Assembly: GCA_907163375.1 (NCBI GenBank)
Contig: CAJQUW010011247.1
Location: 1 to 64,000 of the forward strand
Source of the DNA: Prostheceraeus crozeri
Lineage: Eukaryota; Platyhelminthes; Polycladida; Euryleptidae
Reading direction: 5' to 3'
DNA length: 64,000 nt
Below the pieces are notes generated by a model. That model saw nothing but the letters and a program-made list of their open reading frames with translations. It made no database searches and was not told the DNA's origin. A program made the translations under genes and the position numbers. Positions 1-8,644 of the stretch are shown in pieces. How positions within the stretch are numbered: the stretch's first letter is position 1; every line of letters starts with the position of its first letter.

Positions 1-187
1 AGTAAGAACTTCATCGGTATGAGTATTCAAAGCATGTTTTGTTAAATCAATTGTGTGTAGTCCTGACATGATAGAATCAAATGAACTTTACAAAACGCGT
101 TTTTCAAGCTTAATTCTATCATGTCAGGACTACACACATTTGATTTACAAAAAATGCTTTGAATACTCATACGATGAAGTTCTTACT
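1..187. repeat. Imperfect inverted repeat (arms about 77 bp), third arm copy at 356-432
   Basis: The segment starting AGTAAGAACTTCATCG at 1 returns as its reverse complement ending CGATGAAGTTCTTACT at 187, with about 35 bases between the arms, so the whole could fold into a long hairpin. The right-arm sequence (ATTCTATCATGTCAGGACTACACAC and on) is repeated in the same orientation at 356-432, just inside the minisatellite. No coding capacity is seen. It could be a small fold-back element, or a recombination or replication-related structure of the Polinton interior; the sequence does not decide. Confidence 0.8.
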
Positions 188-189
188 TT

Positions 190-2700
190 CATTTATTTCT
201 AACGTACACACTGTTGAAACTTTATTTTCAAATTGTAAACTGTTGAAACTTTATTTTGTTTCTAACATATAAACAGCTAAAAATTTATTTCTAACGTACA
301 CACTGTTTAAACTTTATTTTTAACTTGTAAACGGCTGAAACTTTATTTCTAACGCGATTCTATCATGTCAGGACTACACACATTTGATTTACAAAACATG
401 CTTTGAATACTCATACGATGAAGTTCTTACTTTCATTTATTTCTAACGTAAACACTGTTGAAACTTTATTTTTCAACTTGTAAACTGTTGAAACTTTATT
501 TTGTTTTAAATATAAACAGCTAAAACTTTATTTCTAACGTACACACTGTTAAAACTTTATTTTAATCTGTAAACTGTTGAAACTTTATTTTCATTTAAAA
601 CTAGTAGAATGCTGAGTCTAACTTGCAAACTAGTAAATCCTACGATCGTACTTTACAAACAGATAAAACTTTATTTCTAACGTAGACACTGTTAAAACTT
701 TATTTTTCAACTTGTAAACGGGTTGTTTGAAATTTATTTCTAAACGTACACACTATTGAAACTTTATTTTTAATTTGTAAACTGGTGAAACTTCATTTTA
801 TTTCTAACATACAAGCTGATAAAACTTTATTCTTAACTTGTAAACTGGTGAAGCTTCATTTTATTTCTAACATAGAAACAGATAAACTTTATTCTTAACA
901 TACGCACTATTGAAACATTAGTTTTAACTTGTAAACTATTGAAACTTTATTTTTAACTTGTTAACGGTTGAAACTTTGTTTTATGTCTAACATACAAACA
1001 GATAAAACTTTATTCTTAACTTGTAAACTGATGAACCTTCATTTTATTTCTAACATAGAAACAGATAGAACTTTATTCTTAACATACACACTATTGAAAC
1101 TTTATTTTTAACGTGTTAACTATTGAAACTTTATTTTTAACCTGTAACGGTTGAAACTTTGTTTAATTCTAACATACAAGCAGATAAAATTTATTCTTAA
1201 CTTGTAAACTGGCGAAACTTCATTTATTTCTAACATATAAACAGATAGAACTTTATTCTTAACGTACACAATGTTGAAACTTTATTTTTAACGCACAAAG
1301 CGCTTAAACTTTATTTCCATCATACACACTATTGAAACTTTATTTTAATCTGAAACTTTATTTTTAACTTGTTAACGGTTGAAACTTTGTTTTATGTCTA
1401 ACATACAAACAGATAAAACTCTATTATTAACTTGTAAACTGATGAAACTTCATTTTATTTCTAACATAGAAGCAGATAGAACTTTAATCTTAACATACAC
1501 ACTATTGAAACTTTATTTTATTTTTAACATACAAACAGCTAAAACTTATTTTATGTCTAACATACAAACAGATACAACTTTATTATTAACTTGTAAACTG
1601 ATGAAACTTCATTTTATTTCTAACATAGAAGCAGATAGAACTTTATTCTTAACATACACACTATTGAAACTTTATTTTTAACGTGTTAACTATTGAAACT
1701 TTATTTTTAACTTGTATACGGTTGAAACCGGTTTTTTAATTCTAACATACAAACAGATAAAACTTTATTCTTAACATACACACTATTGAAACTTTATTTC
1801 TAACGTACACACTATTGAAACTTCATTTTTAACTTGTAAACTGGTGAAACTTTATTTCATTTCTGACATACAAGCAGATAAAACTTTATTCTTAACTTGT
1901 AAACTGGTGAACCTTCATTTTTATTTCTAACATATAAACAGATAGAACTTTATTCTTAACATATACACTATTGAAACTTCATTTTTAACTTGTAAACGGT
2001 TGAAACTTTGTTTTAATTCTAACATACAAGCAGATAAAATTTATTCTTAACTTGTAAACTGGCGAAACTTCATTTTATTTCTAACATAGAAACAGATAAA
2101 ACTTTATTCTTAACATACGCACTATTGAAACATTAGTTTACTATTGAAACTTTATTTTTAACTTGTTAACGGTTGAAACTTTGTTTTATTTCTAACATAC
2201 AAACAGATAAAACTTTATTCTTAACTTGTAAACTGATGAACCTTCATTTTATTTCTAACATAGAAACAGATAGAACTTTATTCTTAACATACACACTATT
2301 GAAACTTTATTTTTAACGTGTTAACTATTGAAACTTTATTTTTAACCTGTAAACGGTTGAAACTTTGTTTTAATTCTACATACAAGCAGATAAAATTTAT
2401 TCTTAACTTGTAAACTGGCGAAACTTCATTTTATTTCTAACATATAAACAGATAAAACTTTATTCTTAACATACGCACTATTGAAACATTAGTTTTAACT
2501 TGTAAACTATTGAAACTTTATTTTTAACTTGTTAACCGTTGAAACTTTGTTTTATTTCTAACATACAAACAGATAAAACTTTATTCTTAACTTGTAAACT
2601 GATGAAACTTCATTTTATTTCTAACATACAAACAGATAGAACTTTATTCTTAACATACACACTATTGAATTTTTATTTTTAACGTGTAAACTATTGAAAC
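190..2700. repeat. A/T-rich minisatellite inside Polinton B
   Basis: About 2.5 kb of degenerate tandem repeats with a basic unit near 25-30 bp built on AAACTTTATTTYTAACNTNTAAAC, alternating with sub-types containing ACAAACAGATA, ACACACTATTGAAAC and GTAAACTGATGAAAC. Several sub-types recur in a fixed order, giving higher-order units of roughly 200 bp (compare 1020-1140, 1430-1510, 1580-1700, 2220-2330). Open frames across it are repeat translations and are not genes. It stands between the accessory genes and whatever lies to the left of the window. Confidence 0.85.
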
Positions 2701-2757
2701 TATATCTTTCATTTACAAATAATAGAACGCTTAGTCTAAATTGCAAACTAGTAAATC

Positions 2758-2919
2758 TTATTCGTCACCAAATCTATGCAGCAATGTAGGACCTGCACCT
2801 AGATCTCGATGTGTCATTACTTTCATTACTTTATTAAGGACACGTGGTAAAATTGAAATGATAAGACCACCCCTCTGACGTCGTCTTCGTCTTCGTCTTC
2901 GTCTAGTACGATATGGCAT
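2758..2919 (-). CDS. Arg-rich pX-like small basic protein 1 (Polinton B)
   Basis: An ATG-started frame of 53 codons. It opens MPYRT, then nine consecutive arginines, then QRGGLIISILP and a mixed basic/hydrophobic tail. The layout, a short Arg run followed by QRGG and a hydrophobic patch, matches the next gene (2949-3104) and the end of the 118-residue basic protein of element A (52580-52936, KGGFLSAILPMIAPAVG). It recalls the adenovirus pX/mu core peptides that condense DNA in the particle; that role is inference from composition and layout, not an alignment. It is the last gene before the minisatellite. Too short for most gene finders. Confidence 0.6.
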   Translation of the reverse strand: MPYRTRRRRRRRRRQRGGLIISILPRVLNKVMKVMTHRDLGAGPTLLHRFGDE

Positions 2920-2948
2920 TGTCATAATAACATTCCATTCACTGTTAC

Positions 2949-3104
2949 TTAGCGCTTTCGCTTAATACGTCTAATGGCTTTCCTTGCTATATGTCGTGAA
3001 ACACCCTTTGTAATAGTTCCTGCAAAATGTTTACCAAGCATTCCCGCTAGAGGTAAAAGAATACCCCCTCTCTGACGTCTTCGTCTTCGTCTATAACATG
3101 GCAT
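2949..3104 (-). CDS. Arg-rich pX-like small basic protein 2 (Polinton B)
   Basis: An ATG-started frame of 51 residues beginning MPCYRRRRRRQRGGILLPLAG and ending RRIKRKR. It shares the Arg run-QRGG-hydrophobic plan with the neighbour at 2758-2919, 29 bases downstream, so the pair looks like a tandem duplication that has since diverged. DNA-binding core or membrane-active peptides of adenovirus pX/pVI type are the nearest known analogues (inference). Tandem placement at the end of a minus-strand gene row suggests co-expression. Confidence 0.6.
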   Translation of the reverse strand: MPCYRRRRRRQRGGILLPLAGMLGKHFAGTITKGVSRHIARKAIRRIKRKR

Positions 3105-3238
3105 GATTCATACAATCTGCTATGTATATGATTACTTAAACTTCTACATCCCATACCCTTTCATTCAAAAGAATCAAGGCTTACCATGTAAGTTTATTGA
3201 AGAAGCACACACGAGAAAGTAAATCATGAGAAAGTAAA

Positions 3239-3736
3239 TCATGAGAAAACACTGTTCATATCAATGACATGCACCAACGCTTCATCCACCAAATCCACCT
3301 CACGTCGTATATTTGATTCTGATGAAATGCGTCCATGAAACTGTCGATGCGGCAATTGTGGGATAAGCATACGTAATCCCAATGGGACCACCGGAGATCC
3401 TGCCCTCGAGTTAGGTGGATTATTCTCCTTCTCCTTCTCCTTTTCGTACGTCACCCACTCTTCATCCGTCATTTCACTAAAATTCGTCCGACTGGAAGAT
3501 GGTGAATTTAAAAATCTGTCCAACTGTGTAATGTCTGGTGAAAACCTTGGAGGAAGATTGTCCATCGGGGTAGGCGTCACCAACTCTGGAAGTCCTTCAT
3601 CAGTCAATTCACTCAAATCGGGCCACGATCCCCATCCAGACGGAAGATCAGTTGGCCAGTCTTCCTCGTCGCTCTCTGGCACTAACACTTCGGGAATGCG
3701 AATCCGTAAAGGTTGGATCATCGTTACGTCGGGCAT
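3239..3736 (-). CDS. Acidic Pro/Ser-rich protein of unknown function (Polinton B accessory)
   Basis: The first ATG of the frame is at 3736 and gives 165 residues. The N-terminal half is acidic and proline-rich (PESDEEDWPTDLPSGWG, LSELTDEGLPEL), the middle Ser-rich, then a charged stretch (YEKEKEKENNPP) and a less acidic C-terminus. No domain is recognised and no transmembrane segment is seen. The upstream region has TATATAAA (about 3785-3792) and four tandem copies of a GGACCC-containing repeat, shared with two other genes of this row. The composition would suit an intrinsically disordered regulator or host-interaction protein, but nothing specific supports that. Confidence 0.55.
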   Translation of the reverse strand: MPDVTMIQPLRIRIPEVLVPESDEEDWPTDLPSGWGSWPDLSELTDEGLPELVTPTPMDNLPPRFSPDITQLDRFLNSPSSSRTNFSEMTDEEWVTYEKEKEKENNPPNSRAGSPVVPLGLRMLIPQLPHRQFHGRISSESNIRREVDLVDEALVHVIDMNSVFS

Positions 3737-3802
3737 GTTCACTAGCTCAAGTCAAAATATGAAGTAAATGATTTCAAAAGTCATTTATATACAGTTTTTA
3801 GT

Positions 3803-3865
3803 GGATCGGGTCCTCTAAAAGGTATCAGGTCCTCTAAAAGGTATCGGGTCCTCTATCGGGTCCCT
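3803..3865 (-). promoter_or_regulatory. GGACCC repeat cluster with TATA box upstream of the 165-residue gene
   Basis: Four tandem ~20-bp copies built on GGACCCGAT / AGAGGACC(C/T)GATACC lie between this gene's TATA (TATATAAA near 3785-3792) and the C-terminal codons of the gene upstream. The same GGACCC core recurs at 4121-4162 and 5550-5595, each time just upstream of a gene start, which points to a shared activator site (inference). Confidence 0.5.
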
Positions 3866-4115
3866 TCCACAATCCATCTCTCCAATAATTTGATTGTCGT
3901 TGATGACTCACTATCGTCGCTTTCAGCACAAAGTCGCATGTGTCCTCACACTCTCTGATCTTCTCTGGATTCTTCGATTTATAGGCTCTCCTCTTATATC
4001 TTTCAATCATTTGTTTGATGGTCTTCATCTCCTCACGCTGCCTTACTCTCAACTCTTCTCTTGTTTCTACCATGATTATGATTGTGACACTCATTTCATC
4101 CACTCTTATATACAT
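3834..4115 (-). CDS. Small charged protein of unknown function (Polinton B accessory)
   Basis: The open frame from 4115 has 93 residues. However, a TATA box (TATATAAG, about 4104-4111) falls on its first codons, so translation more likely starts at an internal ATG such as 4073 (MVETREELRVRQREEM), giving about 79 residues. The protein is highly charged and probably helical (KQMIERYKRRAYKSKNPEKIRECEDTC). Its last codons (KGPDRGPDTF) are encoded by the GGACCC repeats that act as promoter region for the next gene. No family recognised. Confidence 0.45.
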   Translation of the reverse strand: MYIRVDEMSVTIIIMVETREELRVRQREEMKTIKQMIERYKRRAYKSKNPEKIRECEDTCDFVLKATIVSHQRQSNYWRDGLWKGPDRGPDTF

Positions 4116-4120
4116 CTCTC

Positions 4121-4162
4121 AAAGGACCCGATCCCTTCATGGGTCCCCTTCAGGGGACCCTG
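4121..4162 (-). promoter_or_regulatory. GGACCC cluster upstream of the 79/93-residue gene
   Basis: AAAGGACCCGATCCC, TGGGTCCCC and AGGGGACCC lie in 40 bases directly upstream of a TATATAAG box at 4104-4111. This is the second of three such clusters in the accessory block. The palindromic GGGTCC/GGACCC core is the only motif the three upstream regions clearly share besides TATA. Confidence 0.5.
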
Positions 4163-4165
4163 AAA

Positions 4166-4720
4166 TCACCTCGTTTGTCCACCCGTCCATTCAATGTCAG
4201 TCAATGTATCAGTATGAAGAATCTGAACCCACACCTTCTTCTCAATATCCAAACGAAATCGTCGTGTCAATTTCGGTCGTTTATACACTTCTGGAGTATG
4301 TTGATATACTATATACATAGCCCGTGCCAAACCTCCTCCATCTTCACGCTTTCTACCTGGAGAACGTCGAATACATGTTTCTGTAGGATTCCATGATATA
4401 ACTACATCTCCTTCATACATTGGAATGTAATCACGTTCAAAATAAAGACAGTCTTTCGGTTTCTCCACCGTTGTTGTAATTGGATGCTGATATGTCGGTG
4501 TTACTTCAAAATAGAATGTGTCAATATACGTTGGAATTATTTCATTTTCCAATTCTATCTTACGGCGTGATATCACTACACAGTTCTTCGTCTCTGAAAT
4601 TATCTTGTCTCCATGAAATAATGGAATGGTACGGTGATATTGCCAAAATTTACCTTTCCAATGACGTATTGGATAACGTACCTCACACTCTGGAACCTCA
4701 CACTCTGGAACCTCACTCAT
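4166..4720 (-). CDS. IPLFxGD-repeat protein, paralogue 1 (Polinton B accessory)
   Basis: The first ATG is at 4720 (MSEVPECEVPEC, from a short tandem repeat) and gives 184 residues; an open frame continues upstream from a GTG. A TATAAATA box lies about 35-45 bases upstream. The protein is a clear paralogue of 4880-5479: both have R-x-IPLFxGDxIxS, then CVV, then PTxIDTFYF, then ERDxxPMYEGDV and IRRxPG in the same order. The IPLFxGD and PMYEGDV segments resemble each other, so each protein may itself be an internal duplication of a beta-rich domain. No known family is recognised. Unlike its neighbours it lacks an obvious GGACCC cluster upstream. Confidence 0.55.
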   Translation of the reverse strand: MSEVPECEVPECEVRYPIRHWKGKFWQYHRTIPLFHGDKIISETKNCVVISRRKIELENEIIPTYIDTFYFEVTPTYQHPITTTVEKPKDCLYFERDYIPMYEGDVVISWNPTETCIRRSPGRKREDGGGLARAMYIVYQHTPEVYKRPKLTRRFRLDIEKKVWVQILHTDTLTDIEWTGGQTR

Positions 4721-4879
4721 GATGATTATATTCCCATCTATTTTCACTTAACTTATTTATACCCATATCCATCTTCTTCTAATACCATCCTATTCATTAT
4801 AGTATAACTCAAAGGAAAATGATCACATGTATGAAGTATGTTTATTCAATAAAAGTTCATTCAATATATACATAAAAGT

Positions 4880-5479
4880 TCATTGAAATACAAATTCTCC
4901 ACTTATTTCACTAAAGGACTTATAATCACCTCTCTCTTCATCAATGTCTCTGTACCATCCGTTGGGAATGACACGAATCCATGCTTCACCATCTAGACGG
5001 AATCGTTGCGTCTCATACGGTGGGTCCATGAGTGGCTTTGAATGATGTTCAACTTCCACATACGCCCCCATCCACCTTCCATCATCCACCCATCCTGGTG
5101 CACGACGTATCATCATTCTTGTAGGGGAGTACCCCAGAATTACATCCCCTTCGTACATAGGCACATCTCGTTCCATGTATAGTGGCTTCTCCGGTGGGTC
5201 ATTCGTACTTGAATGTATACGATATACAGGTGATTTAGTAAAATAAAAAGTGTCAATCGTAGTTGGAAATATGTGAGTCTCTGTCTGTACCACAGCCCGC
5301 TTGACCACCACACATGATATCTTATCTGATAGGATCACATCCCCAGCGAAAAGGGGAATATCTCGATACACCATTGCAGGTACTCGATCCCGAAGCAATG
5401 GGAAGAAAATAGATGCTGACGTTGATGCTGACGTTGATGCTGACGTTGTAGATATCGTTACTTCACCGGCTACTGCCAT
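4880..5479 (-). CDS. IPLFxGD-repeat protein, paralogue 2 (Polinton B accessory)
   Basis: ATG at 5479, 199 residues. The N-terminus holds a short low-complexity run (STSASTSAS from GATGCTGACGTT repeats), followed by the conserved order YRDIPLFAGDVILS, CVVVKR, PTTIDTFYF, MERDVPMYEGDVILG, IRRAPG shared with the protein at 4166-4720. The upstream region carries TATA-like sequence (TATATAAG near 5537) and a GGACCC/GGGCCC cluster at 5550-5595. It is the first gene of the minus-strand accessory row. Function unknown; duplication and divergence of this pair suggests selection for variation, possibly at a host interface (inference). Confidence 0.6.
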   Translation of the reverse strand: MAVAGEVTISTTSASTSASTSASIFFPLLRDRVPAMVYRDIPLFAGDVILSDKISCVVVKRAVVQTETHIFPTTIDTFYFTKSPVYRIHSSTNDPPEKPLYMERDVPMYEGDVILGYSPTRMMIRRAPGWVDDGRWMGAYVEVEHHSKPLMDPPYETQRFRLDGEAWIRVIPNGWYRDIDEERGDYKSFSEISGEFVFQ

Positions 5480-5549
5480 ATTGTATCTGAGTAGTCTTCT
5501 TCAACGGTATAATTCATCTACATTCAAACTCCTTCTTATATATTCTCTA

Positions 5550-5595
5550 AAGGGGCCCGACCCTTAGTAACGGGTCCCTTAGTTACGGGACCCGT
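5550..5595 (-). promoter_or_regulatory. GGACCC/GGGCCC cluster at the accessory-block boundary
   Basis: GGGGCCCGACCC, ACGGGTCCC and ACGGGACCCG lie in 46 bases, upstream of the gene starting at 5479. The cluster ends exactly where the sequence shared with element A begins (5596), so this promoter belongs to the accessory block rather than to the conserved part. Confidence 0.5.
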
Positions 5596-5934
5596 TTGTA
5601 AATCTAAAAACATTTCATATGGACGATGATGGTAGATAAAATAGTGTCAAATAAATTAAGATAGCTTACACTTCTGATACAGGGATAGCAATCGACTGCG
5701 ATCCATGTGTAAAGAGCTTGTTAGACTATGGATGGGCTTAAGTGGATGATTTAACCATGTATACTTTTTCATTTGGAAATAGTAGCACGCTTAGTCTAAC
5801 TTGTAAATCTAAAAACATTTCATATGGACGATGATGGTAGATAAAATAGTGTCAAATAAATTAAGATAGCTTACACTTCTGATACAGGGATAGCAATCGA
5901 CTGCGATCCATGTGTAAAGAGCTTGTTAGACTAC
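5596..5934. repeat. Tandem ~204-bp repeat, counterpart of 38171-38507 in element A
   Basis: Two direct copies of a segment containing AATCTAAAAACATTTCATAT, GATACAGGGATAGCAATCGA and GAGCTTGTTAGACTA. The same tandem pair occurs inverted in element A. The second copy here stops at 5596, where homology between the two Polintons ends. The linked motif AGTCTAACTTGTAAAT also appears at about 2740 and 620 beside the minisatellite. Confidence 0.75.
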
Positions 5935-6278
5935 GGAAGAGAGAAGTGTGTTATGTTGCGTGTGGCGCGTGAGTGTCCTCCCATTTCATTCCATTCATCA
6001 ATTCGTCTCATTGATAGAGACAGGTAGAACTCATGGTTCTCATAACGTATGCAATGGAAAGTTTTAGGCAACCTTCGACAGTTGGCTAAATGTCGCCCTG
6101 GCGCGAATGCATACTACGTTGAGACAGAGGCAATCACTTGCAAACATGACGCAGAGAGGTTTAACAAGATTGACCATTGCCGAATGTCCCTTGCGGTATA
6201 CATAGCTACGGGTTTCACCGCCGCCCTTTACAGGAACGCCCGTCGAAAGGAAGTATTACACCGAACTTCATTTGCAAC

Positions 6279-6418
6279 GTTCAAGTTGACTGATAGCAGA
6301 TTCAACTTAATGATAGTATTCGCCAGTCCGAAGACTGCCCAGGGCAAACCGCGAGGAGGTTCTATCATGTCTTGCCCCATGGTGGCCCTTAAGAGAGCCG
6401 ATGGTTCGTTCTCGGGAG
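6279..6418 (-). repeat. 140-bp intergenic module (copy 1 of element B)
   Basis: Read on the minus strand it runs from CTCCCGAGAACGAACCATCG to CTATCAGTCAACTTGAAC. Further copies lie at 6753-6892 and, in element A, at 36689-36830, 37163-37302 and 37685-37826. Copies are almost identical, including palindromic CTTAAG and a GGGGCAAGACATGATAGAACC segment. This copy sits directly behind the stop codon of the 88-residue gene. Confidence 0.85.
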
Positions 6419-6426
6419 TCGTCATC

Positions 6427-6693
6427 CTACAGCCTACCAATTCTGCTGAGAGAGTCAAAGACTCTCTCTTTGGTAGCACTGTCGACTTCCACACTAACTG
6501 GCATGTGAGTATAGAGTGGAATGTAGCGCCATTCCGTTGGATTGGCAGCAGTTGCTGTCATCGGATTGCCAATCCGAGCAAGATTGTTGTGGACTCTGTC
6601 TTGCTCCTCTAGCCTGACGAACTCCTCAAATAAATTTCGCGGCCTTAACTGCGGTCCGCGAGGAGAGCTGACTTGACTGTTCGGCGTCTGCAT
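6427..6693 (-). CDS. 88-residue Polinton protein of unknown function (element B copy)
   Basis: ATG at 6693 (MQTPNSQVSSPRGPQ), 88 residues. It differs at only two positions from the element A copy at 36888-37154. The N-terminal third is Pro/Ser/Arg-rich, then a charged helix (RNLFEEFVRLEEQDRVHNNL) and a C-terminal part with WRYIPLYTHMPVSVEV. No family is recognised. A TATA box (TATATAAACC) and the 140-bp module at 6753-6892 precede it, as in element A, and another module follows directly. Function open. Confidence 0.65.
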   Translation of the reverse strand: MQTPNSQVSSPRGPQLRPRNLFEEFVRLEEQDRVHNNLARIGNPMTATAANPTEWRYIPLYTHMPVSVEVDSATKERVFDSLSRIGRL

Positions 6694-6752
6694 GATTGAA
6701 ATGAAATGAAATGAGAGGCAGTGGTTTATATACCCCTCTAACGCGACGCAAC

Positions 6753-6892
6753 GTTCAAGTTGACTGATAGCAGATTCAACTTAATGATAGTATTCGCCAG
6801 TCCGAAGACTGCCCAGGGCAAACCGCGTGGAGGTTCTATCATGTCTTGCCCCTAGGTGGCCCTTAAGAGAGCCGATGGTTCGTTCTCGGGAG
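6753..6892 (-). repeat. 140-bp intergenic module (copy 2 of element B)
   Basis: Same module as 6279-6418, placed upstream of the TATATAAA box of the 88-residue gene. It corresponds to copy 36689-36830 of element A, with which it shares the CCTAGG variant (the other copies have CCATGG at that point). Confidence 0.85.
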
Positions 6893-6990
6893 TAAATTGA
6901 TGGGGTGGTGAAGGCAGGCAAAGATCTGCAATGAAAATGATATGTATTAGAATAGGATATACTATCTTATTTACTTTTTCACTTACCAAG

Positions 6991-8226
6991 TTAGTCATCC
7001 TTAGGCAGTCTCGCGGGCTTCCTGATTGAAAATTTGTGGAGATGCCCGCGCATTCTTAGTGTAGCGTGGAGGCATTTCTTGCTCGGATGTCCATGATAGC
7101 AAATAATTGATTCGTCCAGGCTTTTATTGACGAGGACTTCGCCGGCCAGATGGTTATCCCGAATAGGGATGTGAAATTCAAACAAACGATCCTCATTCAC
7201 ACGTTCCCACTCATCCCTCATGCGCTCCAACTTCTCACACGCCTGCCTCTCATCACCCCGCCGAGCCACAGTCCTCTCCAACTCAACATTCCTCGCTCTC
7301 AACACACTCATCTCCTTCATCATCTCCTCAAACTTCGCTTCTGCCTCTCCCATTCTCCTCTCCGCAGCACTCGCCCTCTTCTCACACTCATCATTCTTGT
7401 CTTCCAACACTCGCACATTCTCCTTCAACTCTTTCACAACACGCCTCATACGGATATTCTCATCTGCCACCTCCTTACATTTCAACTCCTTCATTTTCAG
7501 CTCACTCAACTCACTCAACGTTCTCTCATTCACCTTCCTCAAACTTTCGTAGCGATCTACCAACAAAGCATGTGCCGCTTGCTGCGACACATGCTTCTTT
7601 TCCATGTCCTCATCCCACCGCGCCGACTGCTTCCGTACCCCACCACCCTTCACTATTGGGGAAGATGAGCTCTTCGGGGGGTCGCTAATAACAATATTGG
7701 ATACCTCCGATGACGAAGAGCTCAACTTCCTCACACACTTCCTCACTCGCTCCCTATCCAAATCCACATCATCCTCATCATCACTCTCAAACACTCTCTT
7801 CCGCCACTTGTCAGCCTTCAAACCGGCCACAGCATTCTCTACCTCATTCTCCACAGCATTCCCACTAGCATTCTCCACAGCATTCCCACTAGCATTCTCA
7901 ACAACATTCCCACTAGCATTCTCAACAACATTCTCAACAACATTCGCAACATTCGCCAACATTCGCTCCCTCTCTTCCACAATCAACTGTGTAAATCTCA
8001 AATCGGTCACCAACCCTCCTACACACTCACCATGCCTCCGATAAAACTCGGCCTCCTGCCCAACAACCAACAGCACCCTGCACTTCACACAGGCAATCCT
8101 ATTCAGGATAACCATGTGGTCGGCCCCTGCCTTCCTTATGTGGTCCCTGAGACCGTCTCGGCGGTTGATTCGACCGCATACGCACATTTTGATGTGAAAT
8201 TTTTTGTTTTTGTCGTTATTGACCAT
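6991..8226 (-). CDS. Zinc/coiled-coil protein, element B allele
   Basis: ATG at 8226, 411 residues. An N-terminal Cys/His cluster (MCVCGRINR, two His, ACVKCRVL, FYRRHGEC) looks metal-binding. A low-complexity VENASGN/VENVVEN repeat follows, then an acidic patch (ESDDEDDVDLDRERVRK), a Ser run, a long heptad-like coiled coil (about residues 210-345) and a conserved tail (EFHIPIRDNHLAGEVLVN ... RMRGHLHKFSIRK). The paralogue at 35400-36590 is identical over long blocks but clearly different in the Cys/His domain and in the first half of the coiled coil. It is transcribed from a TATA promoter with a leader intron (near 9127-9180). No known family is recognised. Confidence 0.7.
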   Translation of the reverse strand: MVNNDKNKKFHIKMCVCGRINRRDGLRDHIRKAGADHMVILNRIACVKCRVLLVVGQEAEFYRRHGECVGGLVTDLRFTQLIVEERERMLANVANVVENVVENASGNVVENASGNAVENASGNAVENEVENAVAGLKADKWRKRVFESDDEDDVDLDRERVRKCVRKLSSSSSEVSNIVISDPPKSSSSPIVKGGGVRKQSARWDEDMEKKHVSQQAAHALLVDRYESLRKVNERTLSELSELKMKELKCKEVADENIRMRRVVKELKENVRVLEDKNDECEKRASAAERRMGEAEAKFEEMMKEMSVLRARNVELERTVARRGDERQACEKLERMRDEWERVNEDRLFEFHIPIRDNHLAGEVLVNKSLDESIICYHGHPSKKCLHATLRMRGHLHKFSIRKPARLPKDD

Positions 8227-8329
8227 TTTTGTCGTTACTGAGATTTCTCGTTAACTGTAAGATAATGAAATTAGTATAAGTTTTGAATCATGTAGTACAG
8301 TCATATTCCTAAAGCATTAAACTTAGTCA

Positions 8330-8540
8330 GGAATGATAGATGTGAGTGTAGTGAGTGGCACTCGATCCCGTCGACAGCCCGAAGGCCTTGTACCGATCAC
8401 TAGGGAAGTGAGAGATCTTCCCCGATACCCGCTCTTTACAGCTAAAGACATCATTGTCACTGCCCCGAAGTGGTAACAGGAACGCCGAGTCAAAGGTAGT
8501 GATCAGTAGCTGGGATCTAACCCCTCAAAGCTGCCTTAGT
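8330..8540 (-). ncRNA. Hairpin-rich ~195-nt repeat, possible non-coding RNA (copy 1, element B)
   Basis: One of two copies in element B (the other at 8645-8857), with a single copy at 35129-35325 in element A. Read on the minus strand it contains a GCC-TTCG-GGC tetraloop hairpin, GGGAAG...CTTCCC and CACT...AGTG stem pairs. It has no open frame and is nearly unchanged between copies. It lies in the leader intron of the coiled-coil gene. A structured RNA of adenovirus VA type is one possibility; a DNA-level regulatory repeat is another. Confidence 0.4.
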
Positions 8541-8644
8541 TAAATTTCTGATAGCAGATTTGAATGTAGTATACAGCCTAGAACATAATATCATCATTCA
8601 ACATTCAACTTAGTCAACATTCAACATAATATCAACACTTAGTG

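Noticed and set aside
1379-1681. 100-residue frame in the minisatellite
   Set aside because: Pure translation of the A/T-rich repeat.
6049-6612. 187-residue plus-strand frame in Polinton B (and 36969-37406, 37674-38054)
   Set aside because: It runs antisense through the 140-bp modules and the 88-residue gene; the minus-strand gene has the TATA box and is conserved.
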